This document shows positions 52,909 through 59,899 of a stretch of DNA of 59,994 bases, one piece after another. Both the position numbers and the translations under genes were made by a program. Positions within the stretch are counted from its first letter, which is position 1. Every line of letters begins with the position of its first letter. The notes below the pieces were generated by a model that saw nothing but the letters and a program-made list of their open reading frames with translations, was not told the DNA's origin and did not search any database. The stretch is taken from NCBI RefSeq assembly GCF_014138435.1, contig NZ_JACJIM010000013.1:1-59994 (forward strand), written 5' to 3'. Origin of the DNA: Methylobacterium fujisawaense. GTDB taxonomy: Bacteria > Pseudomonadota > Alphaproteobacteria > Rhizobiales > Beijerinckiaceae.

Positions 52909-54237
52909 TCAGACGTAGGCGACCGGCAACTCGCCGACCTGCGTCGTGTAGCGCGGCGTGCGCATCTCGAACTTCGTGTTCCAGTCGCGCCGGCTCACCA
53001 GCCCCGCGCGCGCCGGCACCACGGCGCCGCGGCCCCAGCGCGCGTTGCACGCGTCCATCGCCGCCATGAGCGGGCCCGACCGCTCCCGGTCCAGCGCGCC
53101 GATCAGCGCCCGCGGGCTGTGGGACAGCGGCACGAGGTCGTTCGTCACGAGCCCGGCCTTGCTGTACCGCCACGGCCGCTCCCCGGGCTCGCGCCAGGTC
53201 TTCGCCACCCCGTGCCGCGCGGCCTTGATCAGCGCCAGCGTGTCCGAGCTGTGCTCCGGCAAGCGCACCGTGGTCGAGACCGAGCGCATCGGCTCGTCGC
53301 GGTCGTGCTCGCTCGTGTGGTAGAAGATCGTCACATGGTTGGTGCCGAGACCCTCGCGCCGCAGCTTCTCCCCGAGCCGCGTCGCGTGCGCGGCCACCGC
53401 CTCCTCCAGCACCGCCCGCTCGGTAATTCGGCTCGAGAACGAGCGCGTCACCGCGCAGCCCTTCCGCCGCGCCGGCACCATCTCCAGCGGCAGGCAGGCC
53501 GCACCACGCAATTCGTAGATGATCCGCTCGCCCACCACGGTCAGGCCCTTGCGCACCGGCCGCGGGTCGAGGTCGCGCAGGTCCGCGACGCTCTCGACGC
53601 CCATCGCCTGGAGCTTGGCGAGCGAGGCCCGGCCGATGCCCCAGACCTCGCCGACGTCGATCCGGCACAGCCAATGCGCGTAGGCCGTCGGGTCGGTCAG
53701 GTCGCAGACGCCGCCGAGATCCGGCACGGTCTTGGCGATGTGGTTGGCGAGCTTGGCCAGCGTCTTGGTCGGGCCGATGCCGACGCAGGTCGGGATCCCG
53801 GTCCAGGCCCGCACCGTGGTGCGCAGGTCCCGCGCCAGCTCGACCCGCAGGCCCGGCGCCACGTCGGTGAGGTTCAGGAAGCTCTCGTCGATGGAGTAGA
53901 TCTCCACCTGCGGGCTGAACTGCCGGTAGACCGCGTTGGTCCGGCCCGACATGTCGCCGTAGAGCGTGTAGTTCGACGAGAACACCCGTACGCCCTGGGC
54001 GCGGCACAGGTCGCGGATCTTGAAGAACGGATCGCCCATCTTGATGCCGAGCGCCTTGGCCTCGCTGGTCCGGGCGATGGCGCAGCCGTCGTTGTTCGAG
54101 AGCACGATCACCGGCACGGCGGCGAGCTTCGGGTCGAACACCCGCTCGCACGAGCAGTAGAAGCTGTTGCCGTCGATCAGCGCCACGGCGCGGCCGCCGC
54201 CGATCCGGTCGCGCCGGCGCGCCTCCGGCGTGCTCAC
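52909..54237 (-). CDS. umuC: Y-family DNA polymerase V catalytic subunit
   Basis: A 442-residue translesion polymerase. Catalytic acids: Asp22 in ALIDGNSFYCSCERVF and Asp117-Glu118 in EIYSIDESFLN. Then come IPTCVGIGPTKTLAKLANHIAK and the helix-hairpin-helix VWGIGRASLAKLQAMGVESVADL, plus the C-terminal little-finger part with SSRITERAVLEEAVAAHA. Length and motifs fit UmuC rather than DinB (about 360). The GTG at 54237 overlaps the TGA of umuD (GTGA). An SOS box lies upstream of the operon, so expression should be DNA-damage induced. Confidence 0.95.
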   Translation of the reverse strand: MSTPEARRRDRIGGGRAVALIDGNSFYCSCERVFDPKLAAVPVIVLSNNDGCAIARTSEAKALGIKMGDPFFKIRDLCRAQGVRVFSSNYTLYGDMSGRTNAVYRQFSPQVEIYSIDESFLNLTDVAPGLRVELARDLRTTVRAWTGIPTCVGIGPTKTLAKLANHIAKTVPDLGGVCDLTDPTAYAHWLCRIDVGEVWGIGRASLAKLQAMGVESVADLRDLDPRPVRKGLTVVGERIIYELRGAACLPLEMVPARRKGCAVTRSFSSRITERAVLEEAVAAHATRLGEKLRREGLGTNHVTIFYHTSEHDRDEPMRSVSTTVRLPEHSSDTLALIKAARHGVAKTWREPGERPWRYSKAGLVTNDLVPLSHSPRALIGALDRERSGPLMAAMDACNARWGRGAVVPARAGLVSRRDWNTKFEMRTPRYTTQVGELPVAYV

Positions 54238-54713
54238 GAGACCTGCCCGCGGGCGACGTGCCAGCGGATCGAGAAGCGCACCACGCCCCAGATCACGCCC
54301 TCGCCGAGTTCCTCGACCGCGAAGGCCGGCAGGTCCGGGTTGCAGAAGGCGAGCCGGGCGGTGTTGCCGTCGATCACGAGGCGCTTGCAGCTCATCTGGC
54401 CGTCGACCGCCGCCACGACGATGCTGCCATGGCCGGCCGTGAGGCTGCGGTCGACGCAGGCGAGGTCGCGGTCATAGATGCCGGCGCCCTCCATGGACGA
54501 GCCACTGATCCGCCACAGGAAGGTGGCGGGCGGGTTCGGCACGAGCCAGCGCGGCAGCTCCAGCGCGCCCTCCAGGAAATCGTCGGCCGGCGACGGGAAG
54601 CCGGCGCACAGCGCCTGCCCGATCAGGGGCACGCGGACGGCGTCGGGACTCCCGAGCAGCAACGCGTCGATCGGGTGGATCGGCACGGGGCTCAGGCCGT
54701 CCCGGCGTGGCAT
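54234..54713 (-). CDS. umuD: UmuD-like S24 peptidase, DNA polymerase V accessory subunit
   Basis: A 159-residue self-cleaving subunit. Cleavage site Ala37-Gly38 in CAGFPSPADD, catalytic Ser73 in SGSSMEGAG and Lys110 in MSCKRLV. The Ser-Lys spacing of 37 and site-to-Ser spacing of 36 match E. coli UmuD exactly. It has an extra 12 or so N-terminal residues. Start at 54713 (ATG); its 5' end overlaps the preceding small gene by 22 bases. Confidence 0.94.
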   Translation of the reverse strand: MPRRDGLSPVPIHPIDALLLGSPDAVRVPLIGQALCAGFPSPADDFLEGALELPRWLVPNPPATFLWRISGSSMEGAGIYDRDLACVDRSLTAGHGSIVVAAVDGQMSCKRLVIDGNTARLAFCNPDLPAFAVEELGEGVIWGVVRFSIRWHVARGQVS

Positions 54714-54913
54714 CGTGCGTATCCGCGGGAGATCAGCCGGCCTTGGGCGAGCACGCGCGCTTCGGCGTCTCGCAGGTCGGTGAGCGCATCCTCCACCGCC
54801 CGAACGAGGGCGGCCCAGGCATCGCCGGAGGCGGCCCGGTGATAGGCCAGGGCGATCACCTCGGCCTCGGACAGACGGATCTCCACAGGCGGTTCGTGCC
54901 GTTGGGCATGCAT
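54692..54913 (-). CDS. Small conserved-type protein, first gene of umuDC operon
   Basis: A 73-residue helical protein (EIRLSEAEVIALAYHRAASGDAWAALVRAVEDALTDLRDAEARVLAQGRLISRGYAR) with no family that I recognise. It sits 21 bases downstream of the SOS box, overlaps umuD by 22 bases, and its composition (Ala/Arg/Glu heptad-like helix) suggests a small DNA- or protein-binding factor. The ATG at 54913 is taken as start. It should be made first when DNA damage induces the operon. Confidence 0.7.
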   Translation of the reverse strand: MHAQRHEPPVEIRLSEAEVIALAYHRAASGDAWAALVRAVEDALTDLRDAEARVLAQGRLISRGYARCHAGTA

Positions 54914-54933
54914 CCGGATCACAACCTCGACTA

Positions 54934-54948
54934 GAACACATCGGGAAC
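54934..54948 (-). promoter_or_regulatory. LexA (SOS) box, GTTC-N7-GTTC
   Basis: On the plus strand GAAC, ACATCGG, GAAC; on the minus strand GTTC-N7-GTTC, the alphaproteobacterial LexA operator. It is 21 bases before the small gene at 54913 and points the umuDC operon at DNA-damage control. Confidence 0.9.
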
Positions 54949-55037
54949 AAAGCCCGATGGTGGGGCGTGGTTCAATGGCCGTGTCGGATCCCGCGGAGAT
55001 CGCAGTGGGCACGTGTGGAGAGGTCGGGAAAACGCCA

Positions 55038-55283
55038 ATGCCGCGGAGGCTTTATCGCTTCCACTGCCTGGGAGGCGGTGATGCCGTGTTCGACCTGCAG
55101 GGGCGGTGGCTGTCGAGCATCCGCGAGATCCGGCAGCACGCGGACCGGGTGGCGCTGGGCCTGATGGACGGGGTCGGCTGTCAGGACTGGACCGTGTGGT
55201 CGGTGGACGTGCGCGATGCCGCAGGCCGGCCCGTGCTGTTCCGCGCGTTCACTGCGGTACGGGTCGGCGGCAAGTCGGCGTAA
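55038..55283 (+). CDS. Small protein, DUF6894-like
   Basis: An 81-residue protein starting MPRRLYRFHC, with FDLQGRWLSSIREIRQHADRVALGLM and DWTVWSVDVRDAAGRPVLFRAFTAV. This layout (MPRYYF.. start, central helix, W..V.V.D..G..L.. end) resembles DUF6894 proteins, which are numerous in Methylobacterium and Bradyrhizobium and have no known role. The ATG at 55038 was chosen as the conserved start. Confidence 0.7.
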   Translation: MPRRLYRFHCLGGGDAVFDLQGRWLSSIREIRQHADRVALGLMDGVGCQDWTVWSVDVRDAAGRPVLFRAFTAVRVGGKSA

Positions 55284-55299
55284 GGACGGGAGCCGCACC

Positions 55300-55551
55300 A
55301 TGGCGATGACGACCAGCTTCGTGGTGCAGCCGTTCGAGATCCACCGCAAGCGCCTGCGCCCGGCCCGCCAGGAGCCGGTGCAGACGGAGAGCGGCGCGCT
55401 GAAGAAGGCCGAGACCCTGGCCAGGCGGATGCCGGGCGCGGCGGCGCTGAAGGTTGTGGCCGATGACGAGACCGGCGAGCTGGAGGGCGTCAGGATCCTC
55501 GGCCAGTGGGGCGAGGTGCCGGACGATTTTGCCGAGAGCCTGCAGGGCTGA
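55300..55551 (+). CDS. Small hypothetical protein
   Basis: An 83-residue basic-acidic protein (FVVQPFEIHRKRLRPARQEPVQTESGALKKAETLARRMPGAAALKVVADDETGELEGVRILGQWGEVPDDF). The pattern of a short sheet plus helix with a TGE turn suggests a small regulatory or binding protein. ATG 55300, 16 bases after the previous stop, so likely co-transcribed. Confidence 0.65.
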   Translation: MAMTTSFVVQPFEIHRKRLRPARQEPVQTESGALKKAETLARRMPGAAALKVVADDETGELEGVRILGQWGEVPDDFAESLQG

Positions 55552-55554
55552 TCG

Positions 55555-55689
55555 TCAGCCGCGCCGCTTGGCGGCGAACTCCCGGACCGGCGGGCCCCAG
55601 GTCTGACCCGGCTTGGTCCGGCAGCCGGAGAACCGGTCGAACACGATCCGGTTGGGCTCGACGCCGACGGTCCGGCTAGCGTTGACCAT
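55555..55689 (-). CDS. Short hypothetical ORF or gene fragment
   Basis: A 44-codon frame (MVNASRTVGVEPNRIVFDRFSGCRTKPGQTWGPPVREFAAKRRG) bounded upstream by an in-frame TAG. Clear sense-like composition but no family recognised; it may be the tail of a lost gene. Confidence 0.35.
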   Translation of the reverse strand: MVNASRTVGVEPNRIVFDRFSGCRTKPGQTWGPPVREFAAKRRG

Positions 55690-55760
55690 CAGGGCGCCGG
55701 CCTACGTCACGCGCAGGACGCCGTGCTCCGGATGGACGCCGAAGAGCTGCGGCGCGGCCC

Positions 55761-55897
55761 AGCCGAGCCGATACGCAACGCGGCTCGTGATGCTGGATGC
55801 CCGGCGGCGGTTACCGAGCCGTTCGGTGTCGGCCGGAGGATGGTCCCGCGCAGGGATTCCGAGCACGAAAGAGCCCGCGCCGGCGAACCCGGCGGGC
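55761..55897. repeat. Intergenic repeat copy A (palindromic, with hairpin)
   Basis: A segment that recurs at 56484-56618 with the same start (AGCCGAGCCGATACGCAACG), GGTTACCGAGCC, GGGATTCCG and a GC-rich hairpin preceded by an A-tract. This copy's hairpin is at 55873-55897. Confidence 0.75.
55866..55897 (-). terminator. GC-rich hairpin with A-tract (terminator-like on minus strand)
   Basis: Stem GCCCGCGCCGG/CCGGCGGGC after CACGAAAG; on the minus strand the stem is followed by CTTTC. It belongs to the intergenic hairpin family of this region. Confidence 0.45.
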
Positions 55898-55999
55898 AGA
55901 TGTCCGAAGGGACAGGGCGACACCCTATTGCGGGCGGAACAGGTCCGGGTGATCCTGCCTTTGCCAGTCGACGCACGATCGACGGCACGGGAGGTAAGC

Positions 56000-56173
56000 A
56001 TGACGATCTTCCAGGTGAGGCAGAACAGCACGCGCGCGGTCCTCTGGACGGGACAGGCCGACACAGCGGATCGGGCATTGGAAGTCGCCGCCCAGGCCGC
56101 CGGTTATCACGGCTTCGAGGAGCTGCCCGAGACGGCGCGCGCCGATATGACGGCTGAGGCCGTGATCGTCTGA
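56000..56173 (+). CDS. Small hypothetical protein
   Basis: A 57-residue protein (FQVRQNSTRAVLWTGQADTADRALEVAAQAAGYHGFEELPETARADMTAEAVIV) with a clean ribosome site (GGGAGGT, 7 bases before the ATG). It looks like a small alpha/beta domain of the kind common in Methylobacterium; no family is recognised. Confidence 0.6.
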   Translation: MTIFQVRQNSTRAVLWTGQADTADRALEVAAQAAGYHGFEELPETARADMTAEAVIV

Positions 56174-56180
56174 GCACGAG

Positions 56181-56209
56181 AAAAAGCCCCGTGCGGCGGG
56201 CCGGCGGGG
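56181..56209 (-). terminator. A-tract hairpin (terminator-like on minus strand)
   Basis: AAAAAGCCCC, loop, CGGGG: on the minus strand a CCCCG/CGGGG stem followed by five T. No minus-strand gene ends here, so it may be a mobile hairpin rather than a working terminator. Confidence 0.45.
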
Positions 56210-56253
56210 TCGGCGCATTCGAGGGATATGGCCGGCTGGCAGACGCCGGACAC

Positions 56254-56286
56254 GAAAAAACCGCCGCGGCCGGAGCCGGGCGGTTC
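56254..56286 (-). terminator. A-tract hairpin with AACCGCC/GGCGGTT stem
   Basis: GAAAAAACCGCC..GGCGGTTC; the minus-strand form ends in TTTTTT. Same design as the hairpin at 57701-57736. Confidence 0.5.
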
Positions 56287-56483
56287 GAGAGAGTCTACGC
56301 TTGGGGATTGGTCTACGCGCACGCGGCGGCACGGTTCCCGCGCCTGAATCGGCGAGCGGCGCCCCGGCCGAAACCAGGGTGCCCGGGGCAACGTGAACGT
56401 CTGCGTTTGCGGGTGCGAGACCCGCTCGGCCCCGCCCCGATCTGCTCACGGGGCGGGGGAGCGTCCGATCTCACCAGCGTGTG

Positions 56484-56618
56484 AGCCGAGCCGATACGCA
56501 ACGCGGCTCGGCGGTAAGATGGCGAGCACCGGTTACCGAGCCGTGCTCGTGCCGGCTGCCGGCCAATCCCGCGCCGGGATTCCGCGCACGAAAAAGCCCG
56601 CGCCGGCGCGCCGGGCGG
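56484..56618. repeat. Intergenic repeat copy B (palindromic, with hairpin)
   Basis: Second copy of the repeat at 55761: the same AGCCGAGCCGATACGCAACG beginning, GGTTACCGAGCC, GGGATTCCG and hairpin with GAAAAAGCCCG. Confidence 0.75.
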
Positions 56619-56625
56619 GCTTCTC
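56590..56625 (-). terminator. A-tract hairpin of repeat copy B
   Basis: GAAAAAGCCCGC..GCGGGCTTCTC. The stem GCCCGC/GCGGGC has an A-tract on the left and a CTTCTC on the right, so it could work in both directions weakly. Confidence 0.5.
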
Positions 56626-56807
56626 AGGTCGGGCACCGAAAGGGGGGAAGTTCAGCCAAACCTCGCACCGAGGCTAGGCGGGACGCAGGGAAAGGAAAGC
56701 CCCGCTGACGTCAGTGAATCGGAGAGAGAGGGAGCGGCATCCGCTCAGGCAAATCGAACCACCCACCGTTGAAAGCGTTCACGCCCCGCAACAACGGAGA
56801 GCACGAC

Positions 56808-57158
56808 ATGAAGGTGATCTCAGCGACCGTCCTTGGCCTGGCGCTACTCATTGGAGCCGCTCCGGCCTTCGCGCAGCCATACGGCGGACGCGATTACGGC
56901 TACGATCGCGGCGACTACGGGCCCCGTGACAGAGGCTACGGAGATCGCGGCTACGGCGACCGTGACCGCCGCGATTACGATCGGGATTACGACCGAGGCT
57001 CCCGGGGCGGGCGTGGCGACTACGCGTTCAACGAGGAAGAGTATCTACGCTGCAATCCGGACGTGCGCCGAGCGGTCATTGGCCGAGCGATCAAGTCGGG
57101 TCTGGAACACTACCGCAAGGTCGGGATGGCCGAAGGCCGGAAGTTGACCTGCAATTAG
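56808..57158 (+). CDS. Secreted/periplasmic small protein with Asp-Tyr-Arg repeats
   Basis: A 116-residue protein with a cleavable signal (MKVISATVLGLALLIGAAPAFA, about 22 residues), then a middle of short GYGDRGYGDRDRRDYDRDYDRG repeats rich in Gly, Tyr, Asp and Arg, and a folded C-terminus (FNEEEYLRCNPDVRRAVIGRAIKSGLEHYRKVGMAEGRKLTCN). The C-terminal module YLRxNPDVR..GLEHYRxxGxxEGR resembles one attached to some glycosyltransferases and surface proteins. GGAGAG precedes the ATG at 56808 by 6 bases. Function unknown; the repeat may be an extended linker. Confidence 0.8.
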   Translation: MKVISATVLGLALLIGAAPAFAQPYGGRDYGYDRGDYGPRDRGYGDRGYGDRDRRDYDRDYDRGSRGGRGDYAFNEEEYLRCNPDVRRAVIGRAIKSGLEHYRKVGMAEGRKLTCN

Positions 57159-57186
57159 AGCGCATTCGAAGAGCAGAGCAGACTGT

Positions 57187-57218
57187 GAGAACGCCCCGCG
57201 CGGCAATGCCGGCGGGGC
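57187..57218 (-). terminator. Terminator-like hairpin downstream of the 57254-57535 gene
   Basis: GCCCCGC..GCGGGGC stem, with GAGAACG to its left; it lies 36 bases beyond the stop of the minus-strand gene, the right place for a terminator, though its U-tract is poor (CGTTCTC). Confidence 0.5.
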
Positions 57219-57253
57219 TGACGAAGGCGGACGCAGATGATGGCGCTTGGCGG

Positions 57254-57535
57254 CTACCTGCTGCTGCCGCCACCGCCGCCGCCCTGAGGAACGGCGCGCT
57301 CTGGCTGATTGGCATTCCCGGCGGAGGACGAGCTGTTCGACATCGTGTCGGCCGGCTGCCCGGTCGGCGAAGTCGTCACGGCGCCCGTGCTACCGGTCGT
57401 GCTGTTCTGCGGCGCAACCACGCCCGAAGTGCCAGGAGCGGACGGCGCCACGGGAGTCGCCGCGGGAGCCTGCGCAGAGGCCCCGCCTGCGAGGAGGCTG
57501 AAAGCAGCGGCGGCTGCGAGAACGCGATGGCGCAT
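57254..57535 (-). CDS. Secreted low-complexity small protein
   Basis: A 93-residue protein with an N-terminal signal (MRHRVLAAAAAFSLLAGGASA, cut near residue 21). The mature part is Thr/Ser/Gly/Pro-rich (APAATPVAPSAPGTSGVV..TTGSTGAVTTSPTGQPADTMSNSSSSAGN) and ends QGGGGGGSSR. No domain; possibly a surface or periplasmic flexible protein. AAGGAAGG precedes the ATG by 4-5 bases. Confidence 0.75.
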   Translation of the reverse strand: MRHRVLAAAAAFSLLAGGASAQAPAATPVAPSAPGTSGVVAPQNSTTGSTGAVTTSPTGQPADTMSNSSSSAGNANQPERAVPQGGGGGGSSR

Positions 57536-57616
57536 GAGAACCTTCCTTTGCACTGAAGGCTGAGAAACGCGCTCGCTCGAGAGATAGTTCGATACTGACG
57601 AAGCCAGGGGGTCTCG

Positions 57617-57647
57617 AAAAAGCCCCGCGCGGCGGTGCCGGCGGGGC
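57617..57647 (-). terminator. Strong terminator-like hairpin (minus strand)
   Basis: AAAAAGCCCCGC..GCGGGGC: stem GCCCCGCGCGGC.. with five T on the minus strand after the stem, between the phage cassette and the secreted gene. Confidence 0.65.
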
Positions 57648-57700
57648 TGAGTGGATCCTGGGAGGAAGCTGAGCTCAGGCAAGCGGCGGGCCACCAGTAC

Positions 57701-57736
57701 GAGAAAACCGCCGCGATCGGAGCCGGGCGGTTCGAA
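57701..57736 (-). terminator. Terminator hairpin of the phage lysis cassette (minus strand)
   Basis: GAGAAAACCGCC..GGCGGTTCG; on the minus strand AACCGCC/GGCGGTT is followed by TTTTCTC. It sits about 75 bases beyond the stop at 57810, in the correct orientation. Confidence 0.7.
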
Positions 57737-57809
57737 GTGATCTCGCTGGGGGAATGTCGAGGCCTCGCCTATGCGGGGATGGCGGCGCGGTTCCGGTCAC
57801 CGATCCGGC

Positions 57810-58148
57810 TCACCGCCCCGCGAGCCCGATCTTCGCCAGCACGATCCCCCCGAAGGCCAGCAGCGCCGCCGAGGCCAGCCCCCAGCCGATCTTGCGCAGA
57901 TCCCGCACCTGCCCGGCGACCTCGGCCAACCCCTCGGCGGCCTCGGCCTTCGCCCCGTCAACCGCCTTGTCGATTCGCCGCTCGATCTCGTCGCGCGCCA
58001 CGAAGTGCTCGATGTCCCGCCGGTAGGCCACGCCCTCCAGCTTCTCGTCCATCCGGTCGAGCTTGCCCCCGAGCGCATCCATCTGCCGGCCGGTGGCCTC
58101 GACGCGCTCGATCAGGCGCCCGATCCATTCGGGCAGATGGTCGGCCAT
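57810..58148 (-). CDS. Phage-type small coiled-coil membrane protein
   Basis: A 112-residue protein: charged coiled coil at about 5-85 (RLIERVEATGRQMDALGGKLDRMDEKLEGV...) followed by a single C-terminal membrane helix (LASAALLAFGGIVLAKIGL). This shape is common next to holins in tailed-phage and GTA-like cassettes and may be a spanin-like or holin accessory. Start at 58148; the frame is open to 58217 but has a weaker start. It is the last gene in the minus-strand cassette. Confidence 0.7.
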   Translation of the reverse strand: MADHLPEWIGRLIERVEATGRQMDALGGKLDRMDEKLEGVAYRRDIEHFVARDEIERRIDKAVDGAKAEAAEGLAEVAGQVRDLRKIGWGLASAALLAFGGIVLAKIGLAGR

Positions 58149-58242
58149 GGGTCCGGTCCTTCGCTCGCCGCGGCCCGGCCGCGCCGTCCGGGCCCGGGGC
58201 GGGGTCTCGTCCGTCACCGGGGCGCGCCCGCGGTTCCGGTGT

Positions 58243-58653
58243 TCACCCCTTCGGCCCGAGCACCTGCGGCACGATCTTGTCGACCGAGCGGGCCAGCATG
58301 TAGGCGCCGATCCCGACGGTCAGCAGCGACCACAGCTCGGCCGGCACGCCCTTGAGCGCCACCACCACCTCGACCTGCAGGCCGAGCATCGGCGCCACCA
58401 CGCCCACCCAGGTGATCATCGCCAGCGCCCACAGCACGGTGATCGGCCGGGCGTTGCGGGCGAGCGGGCTCTCCGAGCCGGCATCGGCCTTCATCACCTC
58501 GGCCATGGCCCGGCCGAGATCGTCCTGCTGCTCGATCAGGGCCTTCTGCAGCTCCAGCTGGACCTGGAGGCGCTGGCCCTCGTCGGGCAGCACCTTCTGG
58601 AGGATGGGACCGAGCGCGCCGAGCAGCGCCGGCAGGAGGGCGAGGAACCCCAT
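58243..58653 (-). CDS. Phage holin (3-TM holin family)
   Basis: A 136-residue protein with an N-terminal short hydrophobic segment (MGFLALLPALLGALGPIL), a charged helix (QRLQVQLELQKALIEQQDDL) and two C-terminal membrane helices (ITVLWALAMITWVGVVAPM; WSLLTVGIGAYML). It fits the holin_3TMs group in prophages and gene transfer agents. It lies 2 bases from the endolysin gene. Role: pore formation for lysozyme release; here probably inactive since the prophage is broken. Confidence 0.82.
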   Translation of the reverse strand: MGFLALLPALLGALGPILQKVLPDEGQRLQVQLELQKALIEQQDDLGRAMAEVMKADAGSESPLARNARPITVLWALAMITWVGVVAPMLGLQVEVVVALKGVPAELWSLLTVGIGAYMLARSVDKIVPQVLGPKG

Positions 58654-58655
58654 GG

Positions 58656-59321
58656 TCAGGCCCCCTTCTGCATGTTGCGGCGGACGGCCTCGCGCAGGCG
58701 CGGCCACCAGGCGGTCGATGGCGGCACCGGGGCGGCCGGCGGCGGCACGGCGGCGCACGCCGCCCGGAGGCAGGCGAGGAAGACGGCGTGATAGCCCGCG
58801 ATCCGCGCGCCGTTCCGAGCGCCGTCGCCGTTGACGATGGCCCGCGCGCCCTCCGGATCGTCGGTGCCGCCGTCGAAGTAGCGCGCGAGGGCATGGCCGG
58901 GGCGGAACAGGCCGTCGCGCGCGCCGACGATCAGGATCGCCGCGCTCGTCTCCGGCACGAGCGCCAGGTCCGGATCGCCGACGAGGTCGAGGCCGAGCCG
59001 CCGGCCGAACCGCCGGTAATTGTCGAGCCAGGTGAGCTGGCTGGCGCCGCGGCCGTAATAGACCCGGCCGTCCACCGGCACGCCGTAGGGATGCCCGCGG
59101 CCGAGACCGGCCTCGCGGATCGACAGGTTCAGCCGGCATTCGTGCCAGGCGGTGGCCAGGGTGTAGGCGACGTGGCGGAGATCGCCGGGCCAGCCCTGCC
59201 GCTCCCAGGCGTCGAGGAGGCCGGTGAGCCCGTCGACCTCGGTCTGCGCGAGGGTGGCGCCGAGCAACCCCGACGCGCGCAGCCGCGCGAAGAAGGTCGC
59301 CCGCACGAGGGGAGCGGTCAT
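58656..59321 (-). CDS. Phage endolysin, glycoside hydrolase family 19-like
   Basis: A 221-residue muramidase/chitinase-like endolysin. The catalytic Glu is in TAWHECRLNL and a conserved YYGRGASQLTWLDNYRRFG is the GH19 substrate-cleft signature. No signal peptide, consistent with holin-dependent release. The last 35 residues are proline-rich and variable. It appears complete. Confidence 0.87.
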   Translation of the reverse strand: MTAPLVRATFFARLRASGLLGATLAQTEVDGLTGLLDAWERQGWPGDLRHVAYTLATAWHECRLNLSIREAGLGRGHPYGVPVDGRVYYGRGASQLTWLDNYRRFGRRLGLDLVGDPDLALVPETSAAILIVGARDGLFRPGHALARYFDGGTDDPEGARAIVNGDGARNGARIAGYHAVFLACLRAACAAVPPPAAPVPPSTAWWPRLREAVRRNMQKGA

Positions 59322-59357
59322 GTCGGCCTCACGAGGGTTCGGGTTGAGGGGGCGCGG

Positions 59358-59899
59358 CTACGTCAGGGCGAGGCTGACGCCCGCCTTGTTCGCGGTCTTG
59401 AGGGCGGTGGCGTCGGTGCGGCCCTGCGCCCCGGAGAAGCCGACCGCGATGCCGGCGCCGAAGGACAGGCCGAGACCCTTGAGGATCTGCTGGTAGGCCT
59501 CGGGCCAGACGGTCTCGCCGCCCTACACCCAGAGCATCGGCAGGCGGCCGTCCTCGCCGAGGATCGGCTTGATGGGGGCGCCGTCGATCGGCTTCGGGGT
59601 CAGGAGGTCGCCCGCGCGGGAGCGCTGCTTGAAGGTGGTCCAGGCGTCGAGGACGAGCACGTCCTCCAGGCCCATGCGCAGCCAGTCGGTCCAGGGGAGG
59701 ACGCCGTCCGGTTTGGCGAAGAAGGCGGTGATGGCCCACTTCATCCGCGCGGCTTGATCCTTCCGCGTCTCGATCATGAGCCGCAGCAGGTCGTCGCCGT
59801 CGGCGATCCGGCGTAGCTGGGCGAACGAGACCGGCTCTTAGAGCGCGGGACAAAACCGCAGCGAGCGGGTTTGGCGTGCATGGACGCTCTCGTAGCCGG
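59358..59899 (-). pseudogene. Phage portal protein, decayed and truncated
   Basis: Read on the minus strand from the IS junction at 59899: SGYESV..., an in-frame TAA (59838-59840), EPVSFAQLRRIADGDDLLRLMIETRKDQAARMKW, ..DAWTTFKQRSRAGDLLTPKPIDGAPIKPILGEDGRLPMLWV, an in-frame TAG (59523-59525), then GGETVWPEAYQQILKGLG and a C-terminal stretch (FGAGIAVGFSGAQGRTDATALKTANKAGVSLALT) that is not portal-like. The portal family has RxxxDGDDLLRLxIETRKDQ and KPIDGxTIKxLxDxxGR, so identification is firm. It has lost its N-terminus to the IS, has two stops, and seems to be joined by deletion to the end of another phage gene. Confidence 0.75.

Larger units (their letters stand above)
56174..56807. other. 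Hairpin-rich intergenic region
   Basis: About 630 bases without a supported gene, containing three A-tract hairpins (56181-56209, 56254-56286, 56590-56625) and repeat copy B at 56484-56618. All hairpins have the A-tract on their left. The sequence between them, for example 56298-56345, resembles 57748-57790. It likely evolved by repeat insertion. Confidence 0.6.
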
